Assembly: GCF_900289175.1 (NCBI RefSeq)
Contig: NZ_LT985747.1
Coordinates: 848,006 to 912,005 of the forward strand
DNA: 64,000 bases
Direction of reading: 5' to 3'
From: Paenibacillus faecalis
GTDB lineage: Bacteria > Bacillota > Bacilli > Paenibacillales > Paenibacillaceae
Shown: piece by piece, positions 32,666 to 42,655 of the stretch
Position numbering within the stretch: the first letter of the stretch is position 1
Layout: each line of letters starts with the position of its first letter
The notes under the pieces: generated by a model
What the model saw: only the letters and a program-made list of their open reading frames with translations
What the model was told of the DNA's origin: nothing
Databases searched by the model: none
Position numbers and translations under genes: made by a program

Positions 32666-34057
32666 ATGCATCAAGACGAAATGGAACAACTGGAACGGGC
32701 TATCTCGGAAATTACGGAGATTGCTGCGGGCTTTGGCCTTGATTTTTACCCGATGCGCTATGAAATTTGCCCGGCAGACATCATATACACGTTCGGGGCC
32801 TATGGGATGCCCACCCGATTTAGTCACTGGAGTTTCGGAAAAACCTTCAATAAAATGAAGATGCAGTACGATTTTGGACTGAGTAAAATATACGAGCTGG
32901 TCATCAACTCGAACCCCTGCTATGCCTTTTTGCTTGAAGGAAACTCCTTAATCCAGAACAAGCTGATCGTCGCCCATGTACTAGCACACAGCGATTTTTT
33001 CAAAAACAATGCTCGTTTTTCGGTTTCCAACCGCAACATGGTCGAGAGCATGTCCGCCACCGCGGAACGAATCTCCCGTTATGAGCTGGAGTATGGCGCA
33101 GATGCTGTAGAGAAGTTCATCGACGCTGTTCTGGCGATCCAAGAGCATGTAGATCCCCAGATTCTAAGGCCCGAGAAGCTCGACAAACAGAGGTATACAG
33201 AGAGGATGATCCAGGAACAAAAAAATGACGCCAAGCGAATCAAGCCCCCGGGGCCTTATGACGATCTTTGGGAAATCGAGCAAGAAAGCAAAAAAAAGCC
33301 GACAGAACAGCCTGCATTACAGCGGAAGTTCCCGCCAGTGCCAGAGAAAGATATGATGTGGTTCATTCAGGAATACTCTGAAATATTGGAGGATTGGCAG
33401 CGTGACATCATGAGTATGCTGCGTGAGGAAATGCTTTATTTCTGGCCTCAGATGGAAACCAAAATCATGAATGAAGGGTGGGCATCATACTGGCATCAAC
33501 GCATCTTGCGCGAAATGGATCTTACCAGCGAGGAAACAGTAGAATTTGCAAAGCTTAACGCTTCCGTTGTACAGCCGTCCCGCCATAGCCTGAATCCGTA
33601 CTATTTAGGGTTGAAAATATTCGAGGATATCGAACGCCGCTGGGACCGCGAAAAAATATTCGAGGTTCGAGAATACGATTCCGACATCTCGTTCCTTCGC
33701 AATTACCTGACCAAGGAACTGGTTAATGACCTTGATCTATATGTGTTTGAGAAAAAAGGACCCGAATGGAAAATCACCGACAAGTCCTGGGAAAAAATCC
33801 GTGATCAGCTTGTTGTATCCCGTGTAAATGGCGGATCTCCTTACCTGGTGATCAAAGATGGGGATTACCTCCGTTCCGGAGAATTAATGATCAAGCACCA
33901 ATATGAAGGCATAGAGCTCGACCTGAAATACATGGAGCGTACGCTGCCGTATGTATACGAACTATGGGGAAAACCCGTGCATCTGCATAGTGTTGTTGAG
34001 AATAAAGCGATCATTTTCTCTTTCGACGGACAAAAGATTCAACGAAGGTTTATATAG
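32666..34057 (+). CDS. spoVR: Stage V sporulation protein SpoVR
   Basis: A 463-residue SpoVR-family protein, close to the 468 of B. subtilis, needed for normal spore cortex. Conserved blocks: [53 protein letters not shown], and [13 protein letters not shown] with the HxxH-like metal-binding look. ATG 32666 follows AGGGGG by 7 bases; an earlier ATG lacks a site. It lies near prkA, its usual functional partner (prkA-yhbH-spoVR), but on the opposite strand; yhbH is missing from the window. Confidence 0.95.
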   Translation: MHQDEMEQLERAISEITEIAAGFGLDFYPMRYEICPADIIYTFGAYGMPTRFSHWSFGKTFNKMKMQYDFGLSKIYELVINSNPCYAFLLEGNSLIQNKLIVAHVLAHSDFFKNNARFSVSNRNMVESMSATAERISRYELEYGADAVEKFIDAVLAIQEHVDPQILRPEKLDKQRYTERMIQEQKNDAKRIKPPGPYDDLWEIEQESKKKPTEQPALQRKFPPVPEKDMMWFIQEYSEILEDWQRDIMSMLREEMLYFWPQMETKIMNEGWASYWHQRILREMDLTSEETVEFAKLNASVVQPSRHSLNPYYLGLKIFEDIERRWDREKIFEVREYDSDISFLRNYLTKELVNDLDLYVFEKKGPEWKITDKSWEKIRDQLVVSRVNGGSPYLVIKDGDYLRSGELMIKHQYEGIELDLKYMERTLPYVYELWGKPVHLHSVVENKAIIFSFDGQKIQRRFI

Positions 34058-34065
34058 AACAAAGA

Positions 34066-34093
34066 CCCGCTCCGATTGGAGCGGGCTTGATTT
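34066..34093 (+). terminator. Terminator after spoVR
   Basis: CCCGCTCC and GGAGCGGG with a GATT loop, then CTTGATTTTTT. Confidence 0.85.
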
Positions 34094-34130
34094 TTTATGA
34101 ATGAATCCGAGGAACTACAATTAGACCCTC

Positions 34131-35177
34131 TTACCTAGATACCGATACTGCCGCTTCTTCTACCTCTATCGCAGAATTCCGCTGCAAAGCTTCCAGATCT
34201 TCCGCCAGCTTCTCCATCATTTTGACAAAAGCAGCCAACTCTTGCGAGCTTGCAGCCTGATTCCTTGCATTGATAGAAGTCTGCTCCGACTCATGTTCAA
34301 CCTGCTCCAGCTTAAGGATGATCCCCGACACTTTACTCTGAATTTCCTCCATCGCTTTGCGTGAATGATTGGCTAACTTGCGCACCTCACCAGCTACCAC
34401 TTCAAATCCCCGACCGAACTCACCTGCATGAGCAGCTTCAATTGCAGCATTCAAGCCGAGCAGATGACTTTGATCCGAAATTTCTCTAATAAGCGTTCCC
34501 ATTTGCTCAATATGGCGAATTTCCTCATTTAATTCTTCCGTCAGCGCATGAGCTTTCTCTTGAGCCTCCGCCGTCTTCGTCGCATTATCCGCCATAAGCG
34601 CCGCACTTTGATCCAGTTCCACAATCATTAAAGTCAACTCTTGAACCGCTTCCGTAACCGCTTTCAACATTTTCTCTTGTTCAGATGCAAGTGACTGAAT
34701 CTGTTCTCTTTCCATCATGTTATAGGCTTCGAGAACAAGTTGGGAATCAAGGTTAAACATTTTGCTCAATGCATGGATAACATGAATCCAGTCCTTCGGT
34801 ATGATCTGTTTCATCAGATCTGCAGCGATGTCCAGATACACCATATAGCTTCCTAAATAGTAATCCGTTGACAACCCAACCCGCGAATGAACTTGTCCAA
34901 TTTTAATTCGGTTAACAATATATGTATCATCAATCACTCCATCTGCTAAAGACATCCAGTATACGCGCTGGGTTTGTTTCAGTCTCTCCACTGTCGATGT
35001 TCTGCTGATAATTTTCATCAATTCCGGCTGTGTCCCGATCTGCTCATAAAACCGTTTAACGACTTCGTCCACCACTTTTTCAAAAATGTTACGATGACTC
35101 GCTAATAGCGATAATTCCTTTTCACTGAGCCCGAGATACTCCAACTGTTTGCGTCTTTCAAGGGATACGTCAATCAT
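34131..35177 (-). CDS. Globin-coupled chemotaxis transducer (HemAT-like)
   Basis: A 348-residue soluble receptor. Residues 1-165 are a protoglobin/sensor-globin domain with the proximal His at about 97 in [20 protein letters not shown], as in HemAT. The rest is a methyl-accepting signalling domain with the hairpin tip [20 protein letters not shown] and [13 protein letters not shown]. It senses oxygen (or another haem ligand) and signals to CheA. A GTG at 35216 extends the frame without a ribosome site; ATG 35177 ([12 protein letters not shown]) is the better start although its GGGAG is 14 bases away. It lies between spoVR and prkA. Confidence 0.9.
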   Translation of the reverse strand: MIDVSLERRKQLEYLGLSEKELSLLASHRNIFEKVVDEVVKRFYEQIGTQPELMKIISRTSTVERLKQTQRVYWMSLADGVIDDTYIVNRIKIGQVHSRVGLSTDYYLGSYMVYLDIAADLMKQIIPKDWIHVIHALSKMFNLDSQLVLEAYNMMEREQIQSLASEQEKMLKAVTEAVQELTLMIVELDQSAALMADNATKTAEAQEKAHALTEELNEEIRHIEQMGTLIREISDQSHLLGLNAAIEAAHAGEFGRGFEVVAGEVRKLANHSRKAMEEIQSKVSGIILKLEQVEHESEQTSINARNQAASSQELAAFVKMMEKLAEDLEALQRNSAIEVEEAAVSVSR

Positions 35178-35397
35178 CTTGAAAATCTCACTCCCAAATT
35201 TGGTGATCAAAATCACTTAAATTATAACACGATGGATTCATTATAGACAATTTATACTATATAAACATAATACCAAAGACCCAACCTTTTGTATATTTTC
35301 CCCAAAAATATTTTATCATCTCCAAAATATTCTATTATTTAGCATCATCCGCCTTCAAATAGCCTTTTTTTAATTAAATGACTTCCGCAGCAAAAAA

Positions 35398-35419
35398 ACG
35401 GCCTTTCGGAAAAGGCCGT
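35398..35419 (-). terminator. Terminator after prkA
   Basis: ACGGCCTTT and AAAGGCCGT with a TCCG loop, followed on the minus strand by a T7 run. Confidence 0.9.
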
Positions 35420-35446
35420 CACGGTCATATTCATCATGATTGATTG

Positions 35447-37342
35447 TTACCTGTTCAGCAAGCTTCCTACATACCGTAGCAGTTCATTCGCACATACCGG
35501 ACAATAACCGTGTTCCTCAATCAATCGAGAGCTGACCTCATTGATCCGTTTAAGCTGTACAGCATCCGGAGTTTTGGTGGAGGTCGTAATTTTTACGATA
35601 TCCTTCAGATCTGCAAATAACTTTTTTTCGATCGCTTCGCGCAGACGTTCATGATTGTGATATTCGAATTTTTTGCCCTTGCGGGAGTAGGCAGAAATCC
35701 GAATCATAATCTCCTCACGGAATGCTTTCTTGGCATTCTCGGATACCCCGATTTGCTCCTCAATGGAACGCATCAATCTTTCATCCGGGTCCATCTCCTC
35801 ATCGGTCAGCGGATCACGGATTTTGGTCCAGTTGCAGAACGCCTCGATATTGTCGAGATAGTTTTCAAATAACGTTTTGGCAGATTCTTCAAAGGAATAT
35901 ACAAACGCCTTCTGTACCTCTTTTTTGGCCAGCTCATCATATTCCTTGCGCGCGGCAGATATAAAATTCAAAAATCTATCCCGCTCTTCCTTCGTTATAG
36001 AAGCATGCTGATCCAAGCCATCTTTAATGGCCCGGAGCATATCCAATGCATTAATGCACTGAAGATCCTGCTTGATCAAAGCACTTGAAATCCGGTTGAT
36101 GACATACCGTGGGTCGACCCCCGACATCCCTTCTTCCAAATATTCGTTTTGCATCTCCTTCAAATCGGCTTCCTTGTAGCCTTCCACTTCTTCTCCATCA
36201 TACATACGCATTTTTTTAATCAGGTCCATCCCTTGCTTTTTCGTTTCCTTCAAACGGGTCAATATCGAAAATATAGCAGCCGAACGCAGCGCATGAGGCG
36301 CAATGTGTATATGTTTCATATCGCTTTGTCCAATCAGCTTCTTATATATTTTCTCCTCGTCAGTCACTCTCAAATTATATGGAATCGGCATGACAATCAT
36401 CCGGGATTGAAGCGCCTCATTTTTCTTGTTCGCAATAAATGCTTTATATTCTGATTCGTTCGTATGTGCAACGATCAATTCATCCGCACTAATAAGCGCA
36501 AACCGACCAGCCTTGAAATTTCCTTCCTGCGTCAAAGAGAGCAAATTCCAAAGAAACTTCTCATCACATTTCAGCATTTCTTGAAACTCCATTAATCCCC
36601 GATTCGCCTTGTTCAATTCACCGTCAAAGCGATATGCGCGCGGATCAGATTCCGAGCCATATTCTGTAATCGTTGAAAAATCAATACTTCCCGTCAAATC
36701 CGCAATATCCTGAGATTTGGGATCAGATGGGCTAAATGTACCAATACCTACCCGTCCCTCTTCCGAGATCAGCACACGCTCTACTTTTACCGATTCAATG
36801 TCACCGTTATACTCTGTTTTTAATCTCATTTGGCAGGCAGGGCACAGATTGCCCTCAATCCGAACACCGAGCTGCTCTTCTACTTCAGGCCGTAACTCAA
36901 GCGGTATTAAATGCAAAGGTTCTTCATGCATCGGGCAGCCGGATATCGCATATACCGCGCCTCTTTCTGTACGGGAATGTTTTTCAAGCCCGCGCTTTAG
37001 AAGCGTAACGATGGTAGATTTCCCCCCACTGACCGGCCCCATAAGCAGCAGTATCCGTTTGCGTACATCCAATCGGCGGGCTGCAGAATGAAAGTACTCT
37101 TCTACAAGCCTTTCAATCGCCCGATCCAGGCCAAAAATTTCCTGCTCAAAAAACTTGTATTTTTTCCGGCCTCCAATCTCCTCAAACCCATAAGACTCAA
37201 TCATGTCGTATACGCGTGCATGTGCTGTCATGGCGGGAGAGGGGTCCTTCTTTAACATCTCAATATATTCCCTGAATGTGCCGCTCCACGCCAAACGTTC
37301 GCTCTCTGCCCGATACGATGCTATGCGTTCGAAAATATCCAT
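35447..37342 (-). CDS. prkA: PrkA serine protein kinase / AAA+ protein
   Basis: A 631-residue protein, the same length as B. subtilis PrkA, produced in the mother cell and needed for full sporulation. The AAA-type core has a Walker A (GPVSGGKST near residue 103) and a Walker B-like block; the C-terminal part is the PrkA kinase-like domain (WTKIRDPLTDEEMDPDERLM). Zinc-like CPMHEEPL and CPACQ motifs sit in the middle. Recent work treats the protein as Lon-like; either role is possible. AGGAGG is 7 bases before ATG 37342. Single gene with terminator. Confidence 0.95.
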   Translation of the reverse strand: MDIFERIASYRAESERLAWSGTFREYIEMLKKDPSPAMTAHARVYDMIESYGFEEIGGRKKYKFFEQEIFGLDRAIERLVEEYFHSAARRLDVRKRILLLMGPVSGGKSTIVTLLKRGLEKHSRTERGAVYAISGCPMHEEPLHLIPLELRPEVEEQLGVRIEGNLCPACQMRLKTEYNGDIESVKVERVLISEEGRVGIGTFSPSDPKSQDIADLTGSIDFSTITEYGSESDPRAYRFDGELNKANRGLMEFQEMLKCDEKFLWNLLSLTQEGNFKAGRFALISADELIVAHTNESEYKAFIANKKNEALQSRMIVMPIPYNLRVTDEEKIYKKLIGQSDMKHIHIAPHALRSAAIFSILTRLKETKKQGMDLIKKMRMYDGEEVEGYKEADLKEMQNEYLEEGMSGVDPRYVINRISSALIKQDLQCINALDMLRAIKDGLDQHASITKEERDRFLNFISAARKEYDELAKKEVQKAFVYSFEESAKTLFENYLDNIEAFCNWTKIRDPLTDEEMDPDERLMRSIEEQIGVSENAKKAFREEIMIRISAYSRKGKKFEYHNHERLREAIEKKLFADLKDIVKITTSTKTPDAVQLKRINEVSSRLIEEHGYCPVCANELLRYVGSLLNR

Positions 37343-37607
37343 ACCGCTACCTCCTATGACTCTGATTATGAGGATTGGCTTCCATTCCACTCGCGCCTTT
37401 AAAGCCAGTTAAACACCCGAAAAGTGTATTACATACCTATGCGTTATAAACAGAATAGTTGACCATATTTTCGAACTAAAGGGCTTGCCTTCCACGATTG
37501 CAGCTGTTGTTCCCTGTATATACGCACATCCGTTCCCGGCATGATATACTGATGGAATAGAGCGCAAACAGGCACTGCCCCGAATGTTGGTTAAAAGGAG
37601 AATCACC

Positions 37608-38432
37608 ATGGCAATAAAACACGAAGCTGAGCTGTACGCTCCCTTGAAAGCTTTTTTTGAGCTGCGTGGATATGATATCAAAGGCGAAGTGAGAAACTGT
37701 GATATCGTTGGCATAAAGGATGGTTTGGATGAACCGCTAATCGTGGAAATGAAAAAAACATTTAACCTTGCACTGCTGCTGCAGGGCGTCGAAAGACTTA
37801 AAATGAGCTCCCTCGTATACTTGGCTGTTGAGAAATGCCGGACGAAAAAGGGAGCTGTTAATCAGCGCTGGTCAGAGCTCCGCAACCTGTGTCGCAAGCT
37901 GGGGCTTGGGTTGATTACAGTCACGTTTTATAAAACAAAAGCGCCGTTTGTCGAAGTACTATGTGATCCTTGGGAAGGAAATGAAGAAATGCGGAAGGCG
38001 CCGAGAAAGCGGGAAAGATTGCTCATGGAGTTCCGTGAACGCAGCGGGGACTATAACACAGGGGGCGTAACCCGGGCCAAGCTTGTGACGGCCTACCGTG
38101 AAAAAGCACTTCGCGTTGCTTCGGCAATACACCAGCTAAGCCAGGCAGGCAACTGTGCAGATGAGCCCATGCCGGCTTCAAAACCGCTTCCGTCTCACAA
38201 GAAAAACAGCTCTAAGCCTGCCAATTCTCTCAAGCCAGGCATTACACCAGCAGATATAAGAAGCTTTACCGGGATCGGCAACGCCGCCGCTATTCTTCAA
38301 AACAATTATTACGGATGGTTCGATCGCATCAGCCGCGGACGCTATATACTTACAGAGTCTGGACGGCAAGCTTTAGAAGACTACACAGCCGTACTTGAAG
38401 CCTCCAGAGCTCAGGCTCAACCTCCTTATTGA
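37608..38432 (+). CDS. DUF2161 family PD-(D/E)XK nuclease-like protein
   Basis: A 274-residue protein. The N-terminal 110 residues match DUF2161: HEAELYAPLKAFFELRGYDI, then the nuclease-like core NCDIVGIKDG with LIVEMKKTF, i.e. D-x(n)-E-x-K. A basic, Pro/Ser-rich middle follows, and the C-terminal 60 residues (TPADIRSFTGIGNAAAILQN, GRYILTESGRQAL) look like a winged helix. AAGGAGA precedes ATG 37608. Divergent from prkA. DNA repair or restriction roles are possible but unproven. Confidence 0.8.
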   Translation: MAIKHEAELYAPLKAFFELRGYDIKGEVRNCDIVGIKDGLDEPLIVEMKKTFNLALLLQGVERLKMSSLVYLAVEKCRTKKGAVNQRWSELRNLCRKLGLGLITVTFYKTKAPFVEVLCDPWEGNEEMRKAPRKRERLLMEFRERSGDYNTGGVTRAKLVTAYREKALRVASAIHQLSQAGNCADEPMPASKPLPSHKKNSSKPANSLKPGITPADIRSFTGIGNAAAILQNNYYGWFDRISRGRYILTESGRQALEDYTAVLEASRAQAQPPY

Positions 38433-38464
38433 CATAATGACTCACTATACATCCTAAACCTTAC

Positions 38465-38514
38465 AAAAAGGGACTGGATACGAATCCACTCATGGGTCTC
38501 GTATGCAGTCCCTA
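38465..38514 (-). terminator. Terminator after the MocR-type aminotransferase gene
   Basis: GGGACTGCATACGA and TCGTATCCAGTCCC pair with one mismatch, then TTTTTG on the minus strand. Confidence 0.75.
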
Positions 38515-38547
38515 TTCTTGATAAACGCAGTTTGATGCGATGATTCG

Positions 38548-39762
38548 CTAACTTCGGGCGGTAAATTCCATCACGGCTTCACTGATCAGATTCATCCCGA
38601 GCAGCAGCTCATCTCTTCCCGGATGGGTAAAGTTCAATCGAATGCATTCATCCGCTTCATCTCCCGGTGAACACATTGAACCCGGCAGAAAGCTGACTCC
38701 CTTAAGCACGGAGCCTTTGAGCAATGCATCCCCGTGCAACCCTGAGGGAAGCTTCACCCAAAGAAACATACCTCCAGAAGGAACTTTATAAGTCGCATCT
38801 TTCCAGGCATTTCGTTTAAGCAACTCCACCATTAATTTCAGGCGGGTGCCATACTCTCTGTTGAGCATCACAATGTGCTCGTCATAATTAAAATGCTTGG
38901 ACTCCAGCAAATGGTGAAGCAATCGCTGATTTAATAAGCTGGACTGCCAATCCGCCATTTGCTTCACTGCGGTCATCATCTCAATGATTTTCCGGTTTCC
39001 CGCTGCCCATCCGGTCCGAAGGGCAGGTGCAACCGTTTTGCTGAAGGAGCCTACATACAGCACATGATCTCCTTGTTTCTCTTCCAGGGAAATCAGCGAT
39101 GGAAGCTGCGTAGGAGAAACTCCCCCTTGAGGAAAATACAACTCACCAAGCGAATCATCCTCAACGATGAGCACATGATGTGCCTTACACAATCGAAGTA
39201 CTTCCTTGCGGCGCTCCAAACTCCACAACACACCTGTTGGATTCGTAAAATTAGGAGCGGCCAACAGCAATTTGGGACGATGTGCATGAATAAGAGATTC
39301 CAAAGAATCTGGTAAAATTCCGCTGTAATCCCCCTCAACAGGAACAATATGAGCCCCCTGCAGCCTCAGCACCTGAAGCACGCCTGGTGATGTCGGATTC
39401 TCCACAAGAACGCGATCCCCTGGGTCAACATACACTCTGACCAGCAGATCAAGTGCTTGTTGGGTTCCCGTAGTCAGCAATATTTGTTCCGGAGATATGT
39501 TCAAATGTTTGCAGCGGCTCCAGTCATGGCTAAGCCATTCACGCAGCGGTCCGTACCCTTCAGCCTCTCCGTATTGTAGCGAATGTCGATCCGTATGAAG
39601 AACGGAACTGGCCGCCTCAGCCAGTGACGGGAGAGGGAATAATTCCTCAGCAGGAAGCTCTTCCGCCAGGGAAATAAAAGAATCCCGCTTCGCAAGCTCC
39701 CGAATACTGCGCAGCGGGGATGATAATAGAGTCTGTGCACGGGAAGCAAAGGAATATTGCAT
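38548..39762 (-). CDS. PLP-dependent aminotransferase (2-aminoadipate/MocR-C type)
   Basis: A 404-residue fold-type I enzyme of the LysN/ARO8 group. Visible are SLAEELPAEELFPL (N-terminal), LLTTGTQQALDLLVRVYVDP (PLP phosphate region), APNFTNPTGV, VEDDSLGELYF with the pyridine-binding Asp, and the Schiff-base Lys in VGSFSKTVAPALRTGW. It has no GntR head, so it is a free enzyme. ATG 39762 follows GGAGG by 7 bases. Likely substrates are 2-aminoadipate, aromatic or branched amino acids; this cannot be narrowed. Confidence 0.9.
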   Translation of the reverse strand: MQYSFASRAQTLLSSPLRSIRELAKRDSFISLAEELPAEELFPLPSLAEAASSVLHTDRHSLQYGEAEGYGPLREWLSHDWSRCKHLNISPEQILLTTGTQQALDLLVRVYVDPGDRVLVENPTSPGVLQVLRLQGAHIVPVEGDYSGILPDSLESLIHAHRPKLLLAAPNFTNPTGVLWSLERRKEVLRLCKAHHVLIVEDDSLGELYFPQGGVSPTQLPSLISLEEKQGDHVLYVGSFSKTVAPALRTGWAAGNRKIIEMMTAVKQMADWQSSLLNQRLLHHLLESKHFNYDEHIVMLNREYGTRLKLMVELLKRNAWKDATYKVPSGGMFLWVKLPSGLHGDALLKGSVLKGVSFLPGSMCSPGDEADECIRLNFTHPGRDELLLGMNLISEAVMEFTARS

Positions 39763-39846
39763 GATCATCCCTCCCTCTAACCGTTTTCTTTATTTCAGCC
39801 TCTTATTGTATTCCAGAATTCTCACCATTATAACTGGTGATGCCAA

Positions 39847-40503
39847 TTAAGCATACATTTGACGTCCTTGATGCGCATAAAGCGCATACTTTTCAATAGC
39901 CTGGGCTCTTGTGCTTACACCAAGTTTAACATAAATTTTTCGAAGGTAATTGTCTATAGATCGCCGGCTTACTTCAATTTCCTGAGCGATTTTATCATAT
40001 GTAATTCCCTGTACAATCCGCTCCATTATAAAGGTTTCTGTCTCGGAAAGAGGAAGAACTCCTTCAGACACAGCCGATGTACACAGCGGCCAAATCCCCT
40101 GTTTAACCCATTCAAGCGGAAGCGAAGTCACACCTTCCCGCAAACCTGCAATCATATGCATCAGTTGAAAAGGCGAAGCCTGTTTAGATAAAAGTCCGCT
40201 GGCCCCCCGACTTATTAATACTTGCAGCAATGAAATTCCGTCATTATCGGTTATAACAATAACATGAGACTCCGGTGACAGTTCCTTTATTCTCTCCAGC
40301 ACCGTTTCAGCCGTAGTATCCGAAAGGCGATAATCCAACAGAACAAGCTCAGGCATAATCTCCTCTACCATCTTGATTCCTTCCTGAGAGGTAGAAGCCA
40401 TCCCGAGCACCTTTAAATGCTCCTCTTCTTCCAAAATCAATTTGGTTCCCAGCATACTTGTAGGGTGACTTCCTACAATAACTACTCGCCAAACCTGATT
40501 CAT
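39847..40503 (-). CDS. NarL/LuxR-family response regulator (orphan)
   Basis: A 218-residue response regulator. The receiver (residues 1-120) has the phospho-accepting Asp in ELVLLDYRLSD, the Thr in VIVITD and the Lys in LLSKQAS. The C-terminal LuxR HTH is at about 150-215 (LSETETFIMERIVQGITYDK then RRSIDNYLRKIYVKLGVSTR). No kinase gene is next to it. The upstream GGGGGG is 9 bases before ATG 40503. It resembles the DegU/ComA class in layout only. Confidence 0.88.
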   Translation of the reverse strand: MNQVWRVVIVGSHPTSMLGTKLILEEEEHLKVLGMASTSQEGIKMVEEIMPELVLLDYRLSDTTAETVLERIKELSPESHVIVITDNDGISLLQVLISRGASGLLSKQASPFQLMHMIAGLREGVTSLPLEWVKQGIWPLCTSAVSEGVLPLSETETFIMERIVQGITYDKIAQEIEVSRRSIDNYLRKIYVKLGVSTRAQAIEKYALYAHQGRQMYA

Positions 40504-40793
40504 ATTACTTAACCCCCCTGTTTCAAAAAGCCAAAATCTCATAGTAAAGTAAGTATGTTGATTTCCTGAAAATCATAGAAACGCGATATCCTGTTGTTTG
40601 CCGCCCTCTATTTTCCAGTTTTTTTCATGAAAATAGAAAAAAGATGAAATACTACCAGAGACTTAGTCTTGGACAGAACCATACGGCAAACGACTTATAT
40701 GTATCTCTTTCGGTAAACAATCTATACAAATTGTATCCCACTTTCCTCATTTTAAGCAATCTATTTTTAAGTTTTAAGAGACCTTTTTCGTCT

Positions 40794-40822
40794 TTGCGAA
40801 AACATTTTTACCATGATAGAAT
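40794..40822 (+). promoter_or_regulatory. Candidate sigma-A promoter for the coiled-coil protein gene
   Basis: TTGCGA, a 17-base spacer and TAGAAT, 41 bases before ATG 40864. The 360-base divergent region between the response regulator and this gene has no other clear feature. Confidence 0.45.
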
Positions 40823-40863
40823 GATTACTGGAAAAAATGATAGGTATTACAAGGAGTGATGAG

Positions 40864-41277
40864 ATGCCAGGGCTGGAAACAAAGACAACCCCTCCTTATG
40901 CATCCCGGGAACCTTCCACCCAAAAAAAGCCAAAAGCAAGATGGTTTTGGATGTTCTGGATTATATTTATTGCACTAGGTGGAGCTGGAGCTTACTCATA
41001 TAGCAATCATCTAAAAGATGAAATGGTCGCACAACTACAGCAGGATACTCAAAAAGAAATAGCGGCCTTAAAGACGCAATATGATACCCGCTTTAATGAA
41101 TTGTCCCAGCAAATGGACGAATTACAGAGCAAAGTTCAGTCCTTTAACGAATTGCTGACCTTTACAAAAGACCAAGCGAGTGGAAAAACGGATAACAGCA
41201 ATAAGCTGTACAGCCAGCTGAACGATGTAAAAAAACAGCTTAACAAGCTTGAACAAAAGATGGAGCTGCTCAAGTGA
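40864..41277 (+). CDS. Membrane-anchored coiled-coil protein
   Basis: A 137-residue protein: cytoplasmic Pro/Lys-rich lead, one membrane helix (about 29-47, WFWMFWIIFIALGGAGAY), then an extracytoplasmic coiled coil (residues 55-137) with heptads such as NELSQQMDELQSKVQSFNEL. AAGGAG is 7-8 bases before ATG 40864. Its TGA overlaps the GTG of the next gene (GTGA), so the two are coupled. It may assemble with the phosphodiester-glycosidase protein at the cell surface. No family name known. Confidence 0.8.
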   Translation: MPGLETKTTPPYASREPSTQKKPKARWFWMFWIIFIALGGAGAYSYSNHLKDEMVAQLQQDTQKEIAALKTQYDTRFNELSQQMDELQSKVQSFNELLTFTKDQASGKTDNSNKLYSQLNDVKKQLNKLEQKMELLK

Positions 41278-42359
41278 AAACTTTGATCCACATGCCCCCC
41301 AAACAGATCAACCGATGGTTCATGATTGCCGTTGCGCCGTTTATAGGCGCATTGCTCTGCATGTGGCTTTTTTTCGAACCACCGCGTCTTGAAGTCGATC
41401 CTTCCGCTTATGTCCCTAACACTGACTTATCGGAAGAAACAGAGCAGATTGTCAAGGGACTGGATCAAGCTAAGGTTACGGCGGATAAAACTATTGCTTC
41501 CATTGAGAAAACAGCGAAATTATACCAGCAGACAACTGCAGCGATGAACAATATTCTGAAAACGGCTACCGCTCAGGCGGAAGTGCCCGAACGGGTGTAC
41601 AATCGCCGGATTACTGCCAAGCTCGGCATTCCCAAGGAAAGAGTGAGCAGTGACCGGATTCATATTGAACTCTTCAAAATAAACCCCGGCACATACCATG
41701 GCTATGCCATGAAAGTAAAGCTTAAGGATCCAAACGCAATGAAAATGTCACTCGGCAATGCCAGTGGAAAAAGCGGCTCCGCCGAAACGACACTGCAAGC
41801 TGTAAATCGCCATGGTGCAGTTGCCGGAATTAATGCAGGCGGATATGCCGACGGCAAAGGGGGCAGATACCCTTTGGGAACAACATTCATCGACGGCAAA
41901 TATATCAACGGATTTCAGCCATCCTTCAAGGATCTGGCCTTTGTCGGAATGAATCAATCCGGACAGTTAATTGGCGGGAAGTTTTGGAGTAAGGAGCAGC
42001 TTGACCGACTGAATCCGAAATTCGGGGCTACCTTCGTTCCCGTATTAATGAAGAACGGCAAAAAAGTGCCGATCCCCGAGAAATGGAAAACAGAGCCTGC
42101 TCGTGCCCCGCGTACTGTCATTGGTAACTATAAAGATGATCAGCTGCTAATTCTCGTAACAGAGGGTTATGATGAAAATGGCAAATCAGGAGCAACTTTA
42201 GAGGAACTTCAAAGCAAGCTGTACCATCTGGGAGTACAGGACGCTTATAATCTGGACGGCGGCGGTTCTTCATCATTAATTCTGAACGGCAGAGTTGTGA
42301 ATAATCCTTCGGATGGCAGCCTTCGCCCTGTTCCAACGCATTTTTTATTTTTTAAATAG
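41274..42359 (+). CDS. Phosphodiester glycosidase (NAGPA-like) domain surface protein
   Basis: A 361-residue protein with one N-terminal membrane helix (about 14-34), a coiled-coil-like stretch (55-95) and a C-terminal NAGPA/DUF2233-type domain. Key blocks are GAVAGINAGGYADGKG, TFIDGKYINGF, the ALGNYK-like RTVIGNYKDDQLLILVTEGY and DAYNLDGGGSSSLIL, the typical active-site strand. Such domains hydrolyse sugar phosphodiesters and often act on exopolysaccharide or teichoic-type polymers. GTG start overlaps the stop of the coiled-coil gene. Confidence 0.87.
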   Translation: MKTLIHMPPKQINRWFMIAVAPFIGALLCMWLFFEPPRLEVDPSAYVPNTDLSEETEQIVKGLDQAKVTADKTIASIEKTAKLYQQTTAAMNNILKTATAQAEVPERVYNRRITAKLGIPKERVSSDRIHIELFKINPGTYHGYAMKVKLKDPNAMKMSLGNASGKSGSAETTLQAVNRHGAVAGINAGGYADGKGGRYPLGTTFIDGKYINGFQPSFKDLAFVGMNQSGQLIGGKFWSKEQLDRLNPKFGATFVPVLMKNGKKVPIPEKWKTEPARAPRTVIGNYKDDQLLILVTEGYDENGKSGATLEELQSKLYHLGVQDAYNLDGGGSSSLILNGRVVNNPSDGSLRPVPTHFLFFK

Positions 42360-42465
42360 CATTTCTTTTCATAAAATCTATAACAAACATCATATTCTCA
42401 TTTATTTTTTTACCAAGGCTGGGTATAATAAGAAATAGCTTATCAGTAGCAGGAGGTGGCCATTG

Positions 42466-42570
42466 ATGTCTTTCTCTCTTACCTTTTGGATCGTCGCACT
42501 GGTTCTAGCCTTATACTTGGTCGGAATTTTAACGGCCGCATACAATGACGATAAAACCAAAGGCCTGTAA
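42466..42570 (+). CDS. 34-residue membrane peptide
   Basis: MSFSLTFWIVALVLALYLVG and then ILTAAYNDDKTKGL: one membrane helix and a charged tail. AGGAGGTGG at 42451-42459 is a very strong ribosome site 6 bases before the ATG, a TATAAT lies at 42424-42429, and a perfect terminator follows 6 bases after the stop. These signals together mark a real, independently expressed small gene. Function unknown; the general design recalls small regulatory or stress membrane peptides. Confidence 0.75.
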   Translation: MSFSLTFWIVALVLALYLVGILTAAYNDDKTKGL

Positions 42571-42576
42571 GGCACG

Positions 42577-42604
42577 GCTTCCTCAATCGAGGAAGCTTTT
42601 TTTA
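42577..42604 (+). terminator. Terminator after the 34-residue peptide gene
   Basis: GCTTCCTC and GAGGAAGC with an AATC loop, followed by a T7 run. Confidence 0.9.
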
Positions 42605-42655
42605 TTCGGGTGTAAAAATAAAAAGCACCGCAGCAGCGGCGCTCATCGCACAAAT

